From NCBI RefSeq assembly GCF_042432905.1, contig NZ_JBHLWI010000004.1, positions 62,001 to 126,000 on the forward strand: DNA of 64,000 nt. Reading direction: 5' to 3'. Below are positions 63,455-64,000 of the stretch, one piece after another (positions within the stretch are counted from its first letter, which is position 1; every line of letters starts with the position of its first letter). A model generated the notes under the pieces. It was given only the letters and a program-made list of their open reading frames with translations, had not been told where the DNA came from and ran no database searches. The translations under genes were made by a program, and so were the position numbers. The stretch is from Fontibacter flavus. GTDB taxonomy: Bacteria > Bacteroidota > Bacteroidia > Cytophagales > Cyclobacteriaceae.

Positions 63455-63488
63455 GGACCTGCCGGAGATAAACCAGGCGGGTCTTTTC
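63455..63488 (+). terminator. Terminator after the haloperoxidase-like gene
   Basis: GACCTGCC and GGCGGGTC pair with one G-T wobble, then CTTTTCATTT. It closes the surface locus before rsmG. Confidence 0.65.
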
Positions 63489-63527
63489 ATTTAATTCCTT
63501 ATTTTTGCAGCAAATCAACAAACAGCC

Positions 63528-64000
63528 ATGGACATTATCCTCAAGTATTTTCCCAACCTGACGGAAGACCAAAAAGAAAAATTTTCCCGACTCAAACCTC
63601 TTTATGAGGAGTGGAATGAAAAAATCAATGTCATCAGTAGGAAGGATATGGAGCATTTTTATGAAAGACATGTGCTGCATTCCTTGGGGATTGCAAAGGT
63701 GATGGAGTTTCAACCTGGTACCAAGGTTTTGGATATAGGTACCGGTGGAGGCTTTCCTGGGATACCTCTGGCTATATTATTTCCAGACACTCATTTTCAT
63801 TTGGTGGATTCTATCGGAAAAAAAATCACTGTAGTGAAGGAAGTGGCCAAGGCTTTGAAATTATCCAATGTGGAGGCCCAGCAGGTCCGAGCAGAAGAAT
63901 TGGTCAGGAAATATGATTTTGTGATCAGCAGGGCAGTGACCAGATTTGCCAATTTTTATCCCTGGGTCAAAGGGAAATTTAAAAAAGAGGACTTCAATGA
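63528..64000 (+). CDS. rsmG: 16S rRNA (guanine-527-N7)-methyltransferase RsmG, 3' end outside window
   Basis: The first 157 residues are visible from the ATG at 63528; the frame is open to the window end. YEEWNEKINVISRKDMEHFYER-type N-terminal segment, VLDIGTGGGFPGIPLAI (SAM motif I) and LVDSIGKKITVVKEV, then FVISRAVTRF, are typical of RsmG (GidB). It methylates G527 of 16S rRNA. Loss of the enzyme gives low-level streptomycin resistance in other bacteria. It is a separate transcription unit behind the terminator. Confidence 0.95.
   Translation, partial: MDIILKYFPNLTEDQKEKFSRLKPLYEEWNEKINVISRKDMEHFYERHVLHSLGIAKVMEFQPGTKVLDIGTGGGFPGIPLAILFPDTHFHLVDSIGKKITVVKEVAKALKLSNVEAQQVRAEELVRKYDFVISRAVTRFANFYPWVKGKFKKEDFN

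Overview
The window reads as chromosomal DNA of an aerobic Bacteroidota bacterium, most likely family Cyclobacteriaceae. This rests on the SusC/SusD pair, the GldA-GldF-GldG gliding ABC transporter, BshA (bacillithiol), a CrtD-like carotenoid desaturase, a DUF5686 protein, the GH3/beta-lactamase fusion typical of this phylum, TAnnTTTG-type -7 promoter elements, and the scarcity of Shine-Dalgarno sequences. Genus cannot be settled from the sequence alone. No tRNA, rRNA, CRISPR array, transposase, integrase or phage gene was seen.

Layout. 1-6.4 kb: the end of a large plug-domain protein, a small beta-barrel protein, then a minus-strand block with a small membrane protein, mutL and two rhomboid proteases. 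6.5-17.1 kb: mainly plus-strand housekeeping and envelope genes (GH3-beta-lactamase fusion, bshA, fatty acid hydroxylase, two SDR proteins, VanX-like dipeptidase, ThuA-like protein, alpha/beta hydrolase, RsmI-like methyltransferase). 17.2-18.7 kb: an AT-rich islet with a 10-G tract, a small secreted Cys-containing peptide resembling NVEALA peptides, a strong hairpin and a 6-bladed beta-propeller lipoprotein. 18.7-26.7 kb (minus strand): an MltF-like transglycosylase, then an operon of alpha/beta hydrolase, RND adaptor, RND pump and TolC. 26.9-30.6 kb: VOC protein, patatin, methyltransferase, carotenoid desaturase. 31-33.6 kb: two unrecognised secreted lipoproteins behind AT-rich leaders. 33.7-34 kb: a small array of REP-like hairpins. 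34-43 kb: glyS, pdxJ, yqeY-cvpA-pabA, dnaN and gldAFG. 43.2-46 kb: DUF5686 protein.

46.6-63.4 kb is the most striking region. A SusC/SusD pair is followed, on one strand and mostly with short or overlapping junctions, by three lipoproteins of about 1,100 residues with FG-GAP/VCBS calcium-binding repeats and an ASPIC/UnbV domain, a small unknown lipoprotein wedged between the first two, and a lipoprotein of the vanadium haloperoxidase/PAP2 fold. There is no glycoside hydrolase, sulfatase, peptidase or ECF-sigma/anti-sigma pair beside it, so it is not an ordinary polysaccharide utilisation locus. It looks like a cell-surface uptake system with an unknown substrate, possibly phosphorylated or halogenated; that substrate idea is inference. 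The window ends inside rsmG.
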